From positions 124,001 to 188,000 of the forward strand of contig NZ_QKTX01000001.1 of assembly GCF_003253485.1 (NCBI RefSeq): DNA of 64,000 nucleotides, given 5' to 3'. Source of the DNA: Algoriphagus aquaeductus. GTDB taxonomy: Bacteria > Bacteroidota > Bacteroidia > Cytophagales > Cyclobacteriaceae. The notes under the pieces were generated by a model that was not told the origin of the DNA, made no database searches, and saw only the letters and a list, made by a program, of their open reading frames with translations. The position numbers and the translations under genes are program-made. Shown here in pieces: positions 43,328-52,541 of the stretch (positions are counted from its first letter, which is position 1; the number at the start of each line of letters is the position of its first letter).

Positions 43328-43394
43328 CTAATTTTCATCACTTTCCCGGCCATCCTAAATGACCTGCATAAATTTTAACTAAAACCAAAATACT

Positions 43395-43616
43395 ATGGCA
43401 TTCTCAAAAAAGTACATCGGAAAAGGAAAGCAAGTCGAAAACATGGACATTGTGGAAGTGAGCCTGAATATGGCCGAGCTTCAAAACCACACCTTCAAAT
43501 ATGAAGGAGAAACCTTCGTCAAGTTCAATGTCGCCAAGCTAAAAGAACCTGACCAGTACGGAAAAACCCACACGGTTTACATTTCCGTCAAAGAACCGGA
43601 TTCGGAAGAATCTTGA
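43395..43616 (+). CDS. Small conserved element protein
   Basis: 73 residues starting MAFSKKYIGKGKQVENMDIV, followed by strands (HTFKYEGETFVKFNVAKLKE; HTVYISVKEPDSEES). Small beta-strand proteins of this kind are common on Bacteroidota plasmids and ICEs; the function is unknown. It is monocistronic, with a folded leader upstream and a good terminator downstream. Confidence 0.65.
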   Translation: MAFSKKYIGKGKQVENMDIVEVSLNMAELQNHTFKYEGETFVKFNVAKLKEPDQYGKTHTVYISVKEPDSEES

Positions 43617-43617
43617 G

Positions 43618-43640
43618 AAAAGCCCTTCGGGGCTTTTTTT
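43618..43640 (+). terminator. Intrinsic terminator
   Basis: A stem of AAAAGCCC (43618-43625) and GGGCTTTT (43630-43637) with a TTCG loop and further Ts, 2 bp after the stop of the preceding gene. It is a textbook intrinsic terminator. Confidence 0.9.
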
Positions 43641-43761
43641 GAGGGTCTAGGTTTTCTTACCGAGAAAAATTTGTTTTTGAATAGCTTGAAGTAGGTTTTA
43701 ACACTAATTCATTCCGGTATTATTCTGACTATTTATTACTTTGACAAAATAACTGTACAAA

Positions 43762-45900
43762 ATGGACATAAATTTTTCTTCAGATAAACCAGTTTCAGCT
43801 AAAGCTGATGATAGATTTCAGCGGTATGAATTCTCAAAGAGAATCTCTGAATCCATAGTTCAGAGAGAGAGTTCTGATGGTATCGTAATTGGCTTATATG
43901 GTGCTTGGGGGGAAGGAAAGACCTCCATTTTGAATTTTATCAACCAAGAACTCGAATCTCAAGAATCCGTCCTAACCATAAAACTAAATCCTTGGCGATA
44001 CGGGGACGAAGAGACCCTTTTAAAAAAATTCTTTGGCAAAATTGCTACAATTCTTGGTCGAGAACTAGAGAATCAAAAGGAGAAATTGGGGAATTTCATC
44101 TCTAAATATGGTAGCCTCGGCGGAATATTTGGGGTAGATGCCTCTGGAATTGGAAAGTCAATTGCCGATGTTAACCTAGAGGATTTAAAGAACCGAATAG
44201 ATGAATTTTTGAAGGAAAGTCGACGCAAGCTTGTAATTTTTGTGGATGATATTGATCGTTTAGATAGGTCGGAAATATTCACTCTTTTTAAACTTGTAAA
44301 ACTGACAGCAGATTTTACCAATACTACATATCTTCTTTCTTTTGATGAACAAATGGTCGCTTCTGCTATTGGAAGTAGGTTTGGTGAAGGAAGTCAAAAA
44401 TCAGGAGAAAATTTTCTTGAAAAGATTATTCAGGTTCCCTTAAAGGTCCCGCAAGCTCAACCTGATGCACTTAAAAAATATTGCTTTGAATTAGTAGATA
44501 AAGCTTTGCATGGTAGTGGGTTAGAGCTTACCAAAGAAGAGGCTCAGCGATTCGTTTCAGTATTTTCAGAGAATGTGTTGTTAAAACTGAAAACTCCACG
44601 GTTTGCGGTGAGATATGGGAACACATTGTCCTTTTCTATGCCTCTTCTCAAAGGAGAAGTGAATCATGTCGATCTTATGCTTATTGAGGCGCTGAAAATC
44701 TTTTACCCAACTCATTATTTGTTTGTTAAAGACAATCCTCATTTTTTTCTATCCTCCTATGGGGGACAAATGGAATTTGGAGATTCAAGAGAATACAAAG
44801 AGAGAGCTGAACTTCTCCAAGAACATTTGAATGAACTATCGAAAGATTTTTCCAGAAGGGAAAGAGAAAACGTTTTTAATCTTTTAAATGATTTGTTTCC
44901 AAGACTAAATGAGGCTTTTAATAGTAACTTCTTGCATGAAGGCACAAATATTTGGTTTAAGCATAAGCGAATCGTTTCAACTAGTTATTTTAAAAGATAT
45001 TTTTCTTATACGGTTATTGAGGGAGAGCTTTCTGATATTCAATTTGATTCTTTCTTCAATTCAATAAATGATTCATCAATAGACGATTTGACAAAGCAAA
45101 TCGAGAAGTTGATAAAGGATAGTTCTGTTGATAATTTTCTTCATAAGGTCAGAAGTCTAGAAGAGGAACTGCCTTGGAATATTTCAAGAAAATTATCATT
45201 GTCGCTTGCTCAAATGGGAGATACGTTCCCAAAAAATGACTCATTCTATTTCAGTTTCGGAATGGATGGGGCTCTTTCTCAAGCAGCAATATTTATTTAT
45301 CAAATAATGAAGAAGCATGAGAACAGAGACGAATGTTTTGAACTCGCCAGTTCCCTTATGGTAAACCCAGTTCCTATAAAATTCTCCTTTGAAGTCACTA
45401 ATTGGATTGGAGTAGGAGATACTGAAGAAGAAAAAATATTTACTCCTGATCAGTATGTGAAACTTGAATCAACTCTTAGAATGAGAGCTGTAGAGGATTC
45501 TAAGGGAGAACCACTTTTTTTGGCCTATCCTGATCATTCTGGTTACCTACTTCGAATCTGGAGAGATGAAAAACCGAAAGAATTACAAAGCTACCTAAAG
45601 AAGATTATCGATAATGATCCAAAGAAAATAAAGGAATTACTTTGGTCATTTACACCTACAGCTAGAAGTTCCAATCATCCAGAGCCTTTTAAGTCAACAT
45701 TTACTAAAGAATATTATGAATACGTCATAACTTTTTTAGACAAAAAATACATTCATAGAATCTTGGAATCCTCTTTTGGGGAAGAAATTTCAAAAGAAAA
45801 AGCAAAGTTTAATGATCGATATGATAATAGTCAAACTGATATTAACATTCTAAGACAATTTGAGCATTGGTACAGTTTAGATGTTGCTCAAAGTGAATAA
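43762..45900 (+). CDS. KAP-family P-loop NTPase
   Basis: 712 residues. Walker A GAWGEGKT lies at 47-54 and Walker B VIFVDDIDRL near 156-165, followed by EIFTLFKLVKLTADF and the arm YLLSFDEQMVASAI. This order and the DDIDRL motif mark the KAP NTPase family, often found in phage-defence islands and on plasmids. No transmembrane insertion is obvious, unlike some members. The C-terminal 400 residues have no recognised domain. The gene is AT-rich and stands alone in front of the type III restriction genes; it may be an independent defence system. Confidence 0.8.
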   Translation: MDINFSSDKPVSAKADDRFQRYEFSKRISESIVQRESSDGIVIGLYGAWGEGKTSILNFINQELESQESVLTIKLNPWRYGDEETLLKKFFGKIATILGRELENQKEKLGNFISKYGSLGGIFGVDASGIGKSIADVNLEDLKNRIDEFLKESRRKLVIFVDDIDRLDRSEIFTLFKLVKLTADFTNTTYLLSFDEQMVASAIGSRFGEGSQKSGENFLEKIIQVPLKVPQAQPDALKKYCFELVDKALHGSGLELTKEEAQRFVSVFSENVLLKLKTPRFAVRYGNTLSFSMPLLKGEVNHVDLMLIEALKIFYPTHYLFVKDNPHFFLSSYGGQMEFGDSREYKERAELLQEHLNELSKDFSRRERENVFNLLNDLFPRLNEAFNSNFLHEGTNIWFKHKRIVSTSYFKRYFSYTVIEGELSDIQFDSFFNSINDSSIDDLTKQIEKLIKDSSVDNFLHKVRSLEEELPWNISRKLSLSLAQMGDTFPKNDSFYFSFGMDGALSQAAIFIYQIMKKHENRDECFELASSLMVNPVPIKFSFEVTNWIGVGDTEEEKIFTPDQYVKLESTLRMRAVEDSKGEPLFLAYPDHSGYLLRIWRDEKPKELQSYLKKIIDNDPKKIKELLWSFTPTARSSNHPEPFKSTFTKEYYEYVITFLDKKYIHRILESSFGEEISKEKAKFNDRYDNSQTDINILRQFEHWYSLDVAQSE

Positions 45901-45938
45901 AGGCCAGCTCTCTATTAAAATTTTTTTAGTCACCTTTC

Positions 45939-45957
45939 TATCTCAAAAAACGAGATA
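45939..45957. promoter_or_regulatory. Inverted repeat upstream of the restriction-modification XRE gene
   Basis: TATCTC (45939-45944) and GAGATA (45952-45957) are perfect arms with a 7-nt A-rich spacer, 44 bp before the small XRE gene. This is a good candidate operator for that controller protein. Confidence 0.5.
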
Positions 45958-46000
45958 TTCCCAATAATTCTCTATTTTTAGTCTCTGACGAATTTCAGGA

Positions 46001-46198
46001 ATGAACCGGATCAAAGAAGTGCTTGAGGAAAAAGGGATTACCCAAACTTGGCTTGCCGAACAACTCGGTAAAAGCTACAATATGGTCAATGGCTATGTCC
46101 AAAATCGGCACCAACCACGATTGGAGGTTCTCTTTGAGATTGCTAGAATATTGGGCGTGGACCCGAAAGAACTTATCAAGTCTAACCAAAATTTTTAA
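46001..46198 (+). CDS. Small XRE regulator of the type III restriction-modification locus
   Basis: 65 residues, essentially one Cro/CI HTH: VLEEKGITQTWLAEQLGKSY, MVNGYVQNRHQPRLEVLFEI and ARILGVDPKELIKS. In many Bacteroidota restriction loci, a protein of this size acts as the controller, delaying restriction until methylation is complete. The methyltransferase gene begins 21 bp downstream. Confidence 0.8.
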   Translation: MNRIKEVLEEKGITQTWLAEQLGKSYNMVNGYVQNRHQPRLEVLFEIARILGVDPKELIKSNQNF

Positions 46199-46219
46199 AA
46201 CCAGCTTTAATTTAAACCA

Positions 46220-47863
46220 ATGCCTACACTACACTGGATAGGAAAGGAAAAAGTAATCAATCACCACCTGGACGTGCCTTTTAAGGTACTGGAGCATAGC
46301 TATGGATTTGATAACGGAACGCAAACCAGCAACGAAACGCAAAGCGGCAATAAAATCATCCACGGGGACAACCTGGAAGCCCTCAAGGCTCTACTTCCGG
46401 AGTATGAAGGCCAAATCAAGTGCATCTATATCGATCCTCCATACAATACCGGAAATGAAGGATGGGTGTATAACGACAATGTAAATGACCCCAAAATAAA
46501 AAAGTGGCTAGGGCAAGTGGTGGGAAAAGAAAGTGAAGATCTAAGCCGTCATGACAAATGGCTCTGTATGATGTATCCAAGATTGAAATTACTTCATAAG
46601 CTACTTTCAGAGGATGGGGCTATTTTCATTTCAATTGATGAAAATGAGATAACAAGTTTAAGATGTTTTTGTAATGAGATTTTCGGAGAAGCAAATTACA
46701 TTTCAACAATTACGGTTGTTGTAAAACCTGAAGGAAGACGATATGGATTCTTTGCAAAAACGCATGAATATATTTTAGTTTTTGCAAAAAAGGCATCTGA
46801 GTTATTTTTGAATGAAATTGAAATAGAAGGAACAAAATATTCCTATTTCGATAAGGATGGCGGGTTTAACCTAAAAGGATTAAGAAATCGAAACGTAAAG
46901 TCATTTAATTCAAATAACCGACCAAATCTTAGGTATCCATTTTATGTAAATATTAATAATCCTGATGAAAATGGTTTATTTGAAGTAAGTGTTGAACCCG
47001 TTGACGATTGGAAAGAGGTTTTTGCAAGCACCGTAGATGGTCTTGAAAGTGTCTGGCGATGGGGAAAAGACAAGGCCAAAAATCAAAAATCCGATTTGGT
47101 TGCTTATCGTGGCAACGATAATGAAATAAGGATATTTCAGAAAGAAAGGAAACTGACTCAAACTGCAAAGACCACCTGGGATAATAAAAATTTCCATTCA
47201 ATAAGAGGCACTAAAGAAATCACGGATTTATTAGGAAAATCAATCTTTGATTTTCCTAAGCCTGAAATGCTAATAAGGCAAATATTGACGATTGGAATGG
47301 ATGAGGAAGATATTGTCCTCGACTCCTTTGCCGGTTCAGGTACCACGGCGCATGCGGTGCTTAATCTGAATAAACAAGATGGGGGAAACCGAAAATTTAT
47401 CTGCATAGAAATGGAGGATTATGCAGAGACAATTACCGCGGAGCGGGTGAAGCGGGTAATCAATGGATATGGCGAAGACAAAAAGTCGGTAGAAGGCACA
47501 GGCGGTAGTTTCGATTTCTACCAATTGGGTCAGCCACTATTTGATGAAGTCGGAAATCTCAATGAATCTGTTGGGCTGCCAAAAATCCGAAACTATGTAT
47601 GGTACACTGAAACCAAAACTTCCTTGAAGGAAGAAAAGCTGGAGGACAATGTCCATTTTCTTGGGAAGCATAACGATACTTCCTACTATTTCTATTACGA
47701 ATCAGAGGCCATTACTACACTGGACCATAGCTTCCTGGCAAGCATCAAGACCAAAGCTGAGCAATATGTGATCTACGCCGACATTTGTTTGCTAACCAAA
47801 GAGTTTATGGTAAAGCACCATATCATTTTTAAGAAGATACCTAGAGACATTACCAGATTTTAA
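46220..47863 (+). CDS. mod: Type III restriction-modification methyltransferase (Mod)
   Basis: 547 residues. The catalytic motif IV DPPYNTGN (72-79) comes before the SAM motif I DSFAGSGTTAHAVL (about 367-380), the order of beta-class N6-adenine methyltransferases and type III Mod subunits. The region between (about residues 130-340) is the target-recognition domain. Its DNA is notably more AT-rich than the ends (from about 46600 to 47250), as expected where such domains are swapped. It methylates one strand of the target and guides Res. The next gene follows after 2 bp. Confidence 0.9.
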   Translation: MPTLHWIGKEKVINHHLDVPFKVLEHSYGFDNGTQTSNETQSGNKIIHGDNLEALKALLPEYEGQIKCIYIDPPYNTGNEGWVYNDNVNDPKIKKWLGQVVGKESEDLSRHDKWLCMMYPRLKLLHKLLSEDGAIFISIDENEITSLRCFCNEIFGEANYISTITVVVKPEGRRYGFFAKTHEYILVFAKKASELFLNEIEIEGTKYSYFDKDGGFNLKGLRNRNVKSFNSNNRPNLRYPFYVNINNPDENGLFEVSVEPVDDWKEVFASTVDGLESVWRWGKDKAKNQKSDLVAYRGNDNEIRIFQKERKLTQTAKTTWDNKNFHSIRGTKEITDLLGKSIFDFPKPEMLIRQILTIGMDEEDIVLDSFAGSGTTAHAVLNLNKQDGGNRKFICIEMEDYAETITAERVKRVINGYGEDKKSVEGTGGSFDFYQLGQPLFDEVGNLNESVGLPKIRNYVWYTETKTSLKEEKLEDNVHFLGKHNDTSYYFYYESEAITTLDHSFLASIKTKAEQYVIYADICLLTKEFMVKHHIIFKKIPRDITRF

Positions 47864-47865
47864 GC

Positions 47866-48867
47866 ATGAGCGACCACCAAAATAATTTCTTGCTCTACAC
47901 CGCCCCTTCCGGGGAAGTACGAGTGCAGGTTTACCTTCAGGATGAAAGTGTTTGGTTGACTCAAAAAGCAATGAGTTTGCTCTTTGACACTACCACCCAA
48001 AACATCACCATTCACCTCAAAAACATATTTGAAAGTGGTGAATTGGACGAAATGGCAACTTGTAAAGAAATTTTACAAGTTCAGCAGGAAGGTGATCGTC
48101 AGGTCTCAAGAAAACAGAAATTCTATAATCTGGACGCAATTATCTCAGTCGGGTATCGAGTCAATTCATCCAAAGCAACCCAATTCAGGATTTGGGCGAC
48201 CCAAACCTTAAAAGAATTTATCATCAAAGGGTTTGTGTTGGATGATGAGCGATTAAAGCAGGGGACTACCGCTTTTGGTAAGGACTATTTTAAGGAGTTG
48301 CTCCGCAGGGTTCGATCCATCCGTGCCAGCGAACGAAGGATATACCAGCAGGTGACAGACATTTTTGCAGAATGCAGCATCGATTATGATCCTAAGTCGG
48401 AGATCACCAAGAATTTTTATGCGATGGTTCAGAATAAATTTCATTTTGCCATCACGGGTAAGACGGCCGCTGAAATTATTCATCTCTCAGCTAACGCCAA
48501 AAAAGAAAACATGGGCTTAACCACTTGGAAAAATAGCCCCGATGGCCGAGTGTTAAAGTCGGATGTGATCATCGCCAAGAATTACCTTCAGGAAAAAGAG
48601 ATCCAACAATTGGAAAGAACCGTGACCGGATATTTCGATTACATCGAAGGGCTGATCGAGCGTGAAAACACCTTTACCATGGAAGGCTTGGCAGAAAGCG
48701 TCAACAAATTTTTGACTTTTAATGAATATAGAGTCCTTTCGGGTAAAGGCCGGATTTCTAAACTACAGGCAGACAAAAAAGCGGTGAAGGAATATGATGA
48801 GTTTAACAAAACGCAAAAAATCATCTCTGACTTTGACAAGGAAGTGAAAAAATTGAAGAAGAAGTAA
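47866..48867 (+). CDS. RhuM-family protein inside the type III restriction operon
   Basis: 333 residues. The N-terminal part (DESVWLTQKAMSLLFDTTTQ, then NITIHLKNIFESGEL and YNLDAIISVGYRVNS) is the diagnostic RhuM/Bro-N-like segment. The C-terminal region (ERENTFTMEGLAESVNKFLT) is the Fic/DOC-neighbour half of the family. RhuM was first named from a Salmonella pathogenicity island but is widespread with restriction genes; its function is unproven. It begins 2 bp after mod and overlaps res by one base (TAATG), so the three are one operon. Confidence 0.85.
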   Translation: MSDHQNNFLLYTAPSGEVRVQVYLQDESVWLTQKAMSLLFDTTTQNITIHLKNIFESGELDEMATCKEILQVQQEGDRQVSRKQKFYNLDAIISVGYRVNSSKATQFRIWATQTLKEFIIKGFVLDDERLKQGTTAFGKDYFKELLRRVRSIRASERRIYQQVTDIFAECSIDYDPKSEITKNFYAMVQNKFHFAITGKTAAEIIHLSANAKKENMGLTTWKNSPDGRVLKSDVIIAKNYLQEKEIQQLERTVTGYFDYIEGLIERENTFTMEGLAESVNKFLTFNEYRVLSGKGRISKLQADKKAVKEYDEFNKTQKIISDFDKEVKKLKKK

Positions 48868-51476
48868 TGGAACTGAAGCCCTATCAACAAGAAGTCATCA
48901 ATGATTTGTCTCTATTCCTGGAGAACGTGCAAGAAACCAAGGACACGGCAAAGGCATTTCATAATTTTTGGTCAGCTCATCCCAAAACGCCATTGATGCC
49001 TTTCCCCGGAACAGCCATTGAGCCTTACAAAAACAATGTGCCTCGGGTACCCCATATTTGTCTGAAGGTACCCACAGCAGGAGGAAAGACTTTTATTGCC
49101 TGCAATGCCATCAAGACCATTTTTGATGCATTTAACTATGACAAGCCAAAAGCTGTGGTGTGGCTGGTTCCCTCCATTACCATTTTGGAACAGACCATCA
49201 AAAATCTTAAAGATCCATCTCACCCCTATAGACAAAAAATCAATTCTCACTTTGGAAACAAAGTTGAGGTTTTTGATAAATCCACCCTGCTTCAGGGTAG
49301 CGGATTCAATGCAACCTCGGTGAAGGAGCAATTGAACATCATGGTGTTTAGCTTTGATAGTTTAAAGGCCAAAAACAAAGAAGACAGAAAGGTTTTTCAA
49401 GAAAATGGAAACCTCCAATCCTTTGAGAGCTTACTGGATAAGAATGAAGAGATCACGCTGGGGGCGGTAATCAAATACCTGAATCCGGTGGTGGTGGTAG
49501 ATGAAAGTCACAACGCAGAAAGTGATCTGAGTGTGGATATGCTGAAGGAAATCAATCCTTGCTTTATCCTGGACCTGACTGCTACACCACGAAAAAACAG
49601 CAATATCATCAGCTTCATAGATGCACTGGATCTGAAAAAGGAGAACATGGTGAAACTTCCGGTGATTGTGTACAATCACCAGGATAAGACTGAAGTGATC
49701 AACTCTTCCTTGCAACTACAAAGGCGACTTGAGAAACAGGCACTTGATGAAGAGAAAAACGGAGGGAAATACATTCGTCCGATTGTGCTTTTTCAAGCCC
49801 AACCCCGAAATGCGGATGATAATACAACTTTCGAAAAATTGAAGGAGAAGCTCATCGAGTTAAAAATTCCGGAGGAGCAAATCAAAATCAAGACTGCCAA
49901 TCTAAATGAATTAAAGAATATCGACTTGATGAGTCGGGACTGTGAAGTACGATTCATCATAACGGTAAATGCACTTAAGGAAGGGTGGGACTGTCCCTTT
50001 GCCTATATTTTGGCTTCTCTGGCAGACAAGAGTTCGGCAGTGGACGTGGAGCAGATTTTGGGTCGTGTTTTGAGGCAGCCTTACGTTATGAAGCACAAAT
50101 TCCCCTTGCTTAATGTAAGCTATGTTTTGACCGCTTCTTCCAGATTTTTAGAGACGCTGGACAACATTGTAAAGGGGCTGAACAAGGCGGGATTCAGTGA
50201 CAAAGATTATAAGTTGGCTGATTCCACTGCCGTAGAACCTGCTAAACCGGCAGATCCTTTACAAGAGCTTACCTTAATTCCATCTCTGGGTGTGACTCAA
50301 AATCAGCCGGAATCAGATGAGGATATCACTTCAGATATTGATGTGTCAAGAATTTTAGTTTCGGACGATTCCCCGGAAGTGGAATCGGTATCTGAAATTG
50401 AAAACACGGCGATTGAACAAAACGAAGCTTTTGAAAAAGCAGTCACTGAAATGGAATCCAGTGGTGTTCCAGTATTGCCCAACGAAATCCAAAAATTGGT
50501 GAAAAGATATACGATAAAAGAGGTTTTTATAGAGGAGGCGGAGAAAGTAAATCTCCCCCAGTTCTATCTCAAGGTGCCTTCCAACGATTTATTCAGCTTA
50601 GGGGTAGAAGAACTTCCTTTAGAAAAGGAAAACTTATTGGAAGGCTTTGCTTTGAGTAAAGCCGATACCAACATCGCTTTTGACACCATCACTTCGGAGC
50701 TTTACAAGGTAGATTTGGACGAGACTAAAAAGGAACATACCCCTACTTTTGTTCGCTTAGATGGAGTAGTCAAAGAAAGTGTCATGACTTATCTACTTGA
50801 TCCAGCCAGAAAAGAGAGTAGGATTAAGAATTTTACAAGGAGGATCATGGATTTGATTGGGAACATGTATCCTATCGCTGATAGGGAAATAGAGAAATAC
50901 ATCAATCGGATCTTAGAGGACTTCACTGATGAGCAGTTTTCTGCTTTCGCAAACAACGAATACACCTATAAGGATAAGATAAAGCAAAAAATTACCGCGC
51001 TTTCTGAATCTTACGCTGAACAAAAGTTCAAAGACTTTTTGGATACGGATAAGGTCTTCATCAAATCATCCTACTCACTGCCCAAAAGCATTTCCCCTGG
51101 GGATACGGCTAAGGACATCACCAAATCCCTTTATGAGAAAGAAGGGAAGATGAATGGATTTGAAGAGCAGGTAATTAATGAAATCGGGAACATGAGTAAT
51201 ATCGCATTTTGGTCACGCAATATTGACAGAAAAGGCTTCCGGATTAATGGCTTTATAAACCACTATCCTGATTTTATCATCCAAACGAAGAGCGGTAAGA
51301 CTGTCCTTTTGGAGACAAAAGGAGACCATTTGGATGCTGAGCAAAAGATCCGATTGGGTGCGTTTTGGGCAAGTAAAGCGGGAAATAATTTCCGGTATTT
51401 TATGGTGTATGAAAGACGTACGGTAGATGGGGCCTACAAGCTTGAGGACTTTTTGAAGATCATTAAGGATATATAG
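48867..51476 (+). CDS. res: Type III restriction endonuclease (Res)
   Basis: 869 residues. The superfamily 2 helicase core has VPTAGGKTFIACNA (motif I, GGKT at about 72-75), VVVDESHNAESD (DESH near 211-214), LDLTATPRKNS (motif III) and LKEGWDCPFAYILA (motif V). Near the C-terminus HYPDFIIQTKSGKTVLLETK (about 799-818) is a PD-(D/E)xK nuclease. It cuts DNA after two converging Mod-marked sites are reached by ATP-driven movement. The length is normal for the family (about 850-1000). Confidence 0.92.
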   Translation: MELKPYQQEVINDLSLFLENVQETKDTAKAFHNFWSAHPKTPLMPFPGTAIEPYKNNVPRVPHICLKVPTAGGKTFIACNAIKTIFDAFNYDKPKAVVWLVPSITILEQTIKNLKDPSHPYRQKINSHFGNKVEVFDKSTLLQGSGFNATSVKEQLNIMVFSFDSLKAKNKEDRKVFQENGNLQSFESLLDKNEEITLGAVIKYLNPVVVVDESHNAESDLSVDMLKEINPCFILDLTATPRKNSNIISFIDALDLKKENMVKLPVIVYNHQDKTEVINSSLQLQRRLEKQALDEEKNGGKYIRPIVLFQAQPRNADDNTTFEKLKEKLIELKIPEEQIKIKTANLNELKNIDLMSRDCEVRFIITVNALKEGWDCPFAYILASLADKSSAVDVEQILGRVLRQPYVMKHKFPLLNVSYVLTASSRFLETLDNIVKGLNKAGFSDKDYKLADSTAVEPAKPADPLQELTLIPSLGVTQNQPESDEDITSDIDVSRILVSDDSPEVESVSEIENTAIEQNEAFEKAVTEMESSGVPVLPNEIQKLVKRYTIKEVFIEEAEKVNLPQFYLKVPSNDLFSLGVEELPLEKENLLEGFALSKADTNIAFDTITSELYKVDLDETKKEHTPTFVRLDGVVKESVMTYLLDPARKESRIKNFTRRIMDLIGNMYPIADREIEKYINRILEDFTDEQFSAFANNEYTYKDKIKQKITALSESYAEQKFKDFLDTDKVFIKSSYSLPKSISPGDTAKDITKSLYEKEGKMNGFEEQVINEIGNMSNIAFWSRNIDRKGFRINGFINHYPDFIIQTKSGKTVLLETKGDHLDAEQKIRLGAFWASKAGNNFRYFMVYERRTVDGAYKLEDFLKIIKDI

Positions 51477-51526
51477 TCTTCGGAAGTACAATTCTCAAAA
51501 ACAGTCGGTAGCCTAAAATTAAATGC

Positions 51527-52501
51527 ATGAAATCAAAACAGACAGTAAAGGTAGTTGTGACAATAGCAGCGTCTACGCTCGCTATTCTGCATCTTCTTTT
51601 TCCAAAGATCAATATTGATCTTATTACGGTTTCATTATTGGCTTTGGCTGTTATTCCATGGGTTGAGACACTTTTCAAATCTGTAGAGTTGCCCGGTGGC
51701 TTAAAACTTGAATTTCAAGAATTGCGAAAACTTGAAGAGGAAGCCCAAAAGGTAGGGTTAATTAGTTCTGAAGATGTAAAAAAAGAGCCGGGAGAAGAAG
51801 AGGCTGGGAAAAGGCTATTTGTTGAGCTAGCTGAACAAAATCAAGAACTGGCGTTGGTGAGCTTAAGACTTGATATTGAAAAGTGCCTACGAAGTATTGC
51901 TTTAAAATATGATCTAAAGACCCAGAAGTTGGGCATAAACAATCTTTTAAGGGAGCTTGCATCCCATCATATTATTCCGATTGAAGAGGAAAGTGTTTTA
52001 AGAGACATGATTGGGGTGTTGAATCAAGCTTCGCATGGAGTGGAATATGATCAGAGGACGGCAAAATGGATAATTGAAGTCGGACCCAAAATCATTGAAT
52101 CTCTTGAGAGTAAAGTCGAACATAGGGGAGGTAATTTTTCCCATTCTAATCCTGAAGCAAAGGAGCACTGGATAGACAAATCATTCCAAGAATGTGAGTG
52201 GGTGACTAATGTTGAATGGGGAGAATGCATCAATAAACATCGAGATCTTTGGGAAAAAGAACTGAACAATGTTTTCAATACTTTATTGCGAAAACTAGAT
52301 CCAAGCAAAAAAGCTATGCTCGAAGATTCTCAGAAACACTGGGAAAGTCAGCTCGAAATTGACAGGAATCTTGTTTTTTCTTTTGATGATTTGCAATTCA
52401 AAGTTGGACGCGAAGGAATGTTTATTGCCTCTATTTCTTTTATGAATAGGATTAGACAAAGAGCTTTAGAGCTTGAGGAGATATTGACGGCCTTGGTATA
52501 A
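51527..52501 (+). CDS. Membrane-anchored unknown protein downstream of Res
   Basis: 324 residues with two N-terminal membrane segments (VKVVVTIAASTLAILHLLF and LITVSLLALAVIPWVETLF). A cytoplasmic part follows: NQELALVSLRLDIEKCLRSI, IIPIEEESVLRDMIGVLNQA and SHGVEYDQRTAKWIIEVGP, which resembles the DUF4145-like helical fold. The C-terminal 110 residues (SHSNPEAKEHWIDKSFQE) are unrecognised. It starts 50 bp after res, so it may belong to the same operon or be a separate defence effector; membrane tethering fits an abortive effector, but that is inference. Confidence 0.55.
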   Translation: MKSKQTVKVVVTIAASTLAILHLLFPKINIDLITVSLLALAVIPWVETLFKSVELPGGLKLEFQELRKLEEEAQKVGLISSEDVKKEPGEEEAGKRLFVELAEQNQELALVSLRLDIEKCLRSIALKYDLKTQKLGINNLLRELASHHIIPIEEESVLRDMIGVLNQASHGVEYDQRTAKWIIEVGPKIIESLESKVEHRGGNFSHSNPEAKEHWIDKSFQECEWVTNVEWGECINKHRDLWEKELNNVFNTLLRKLDPSKKAMLEDSQKHWESQLEIDRNLVFSFDDLQFKVGREGMFIASISFMNRIRQRALELEEILTALV

Positions 52502-52541
52502 GTACATTATTTATATAAATACTTCAAAGTAAAGGCCAAAT

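Larger units (their letters stand above)
43057..43394. other. 338-bp intergenic region: MarR operators, 25-bp repeat and nested hairpin
   Basis: This region holds the marR promoter and operator pair (43067-43114), the second 25-bp repeat (43216-43240) and a nested hairpin (43260-43327) that precede the plus-strand gene at 43395. No gene is seen. Confidence 0.5.

Noticed and set aside
52508..52521. Palindrome TATTTATATAAATA between converging genes
   Set aside because: It is pure A/T and a chance event in AT-rich DNA is likely; it has no T-run or matching partner.
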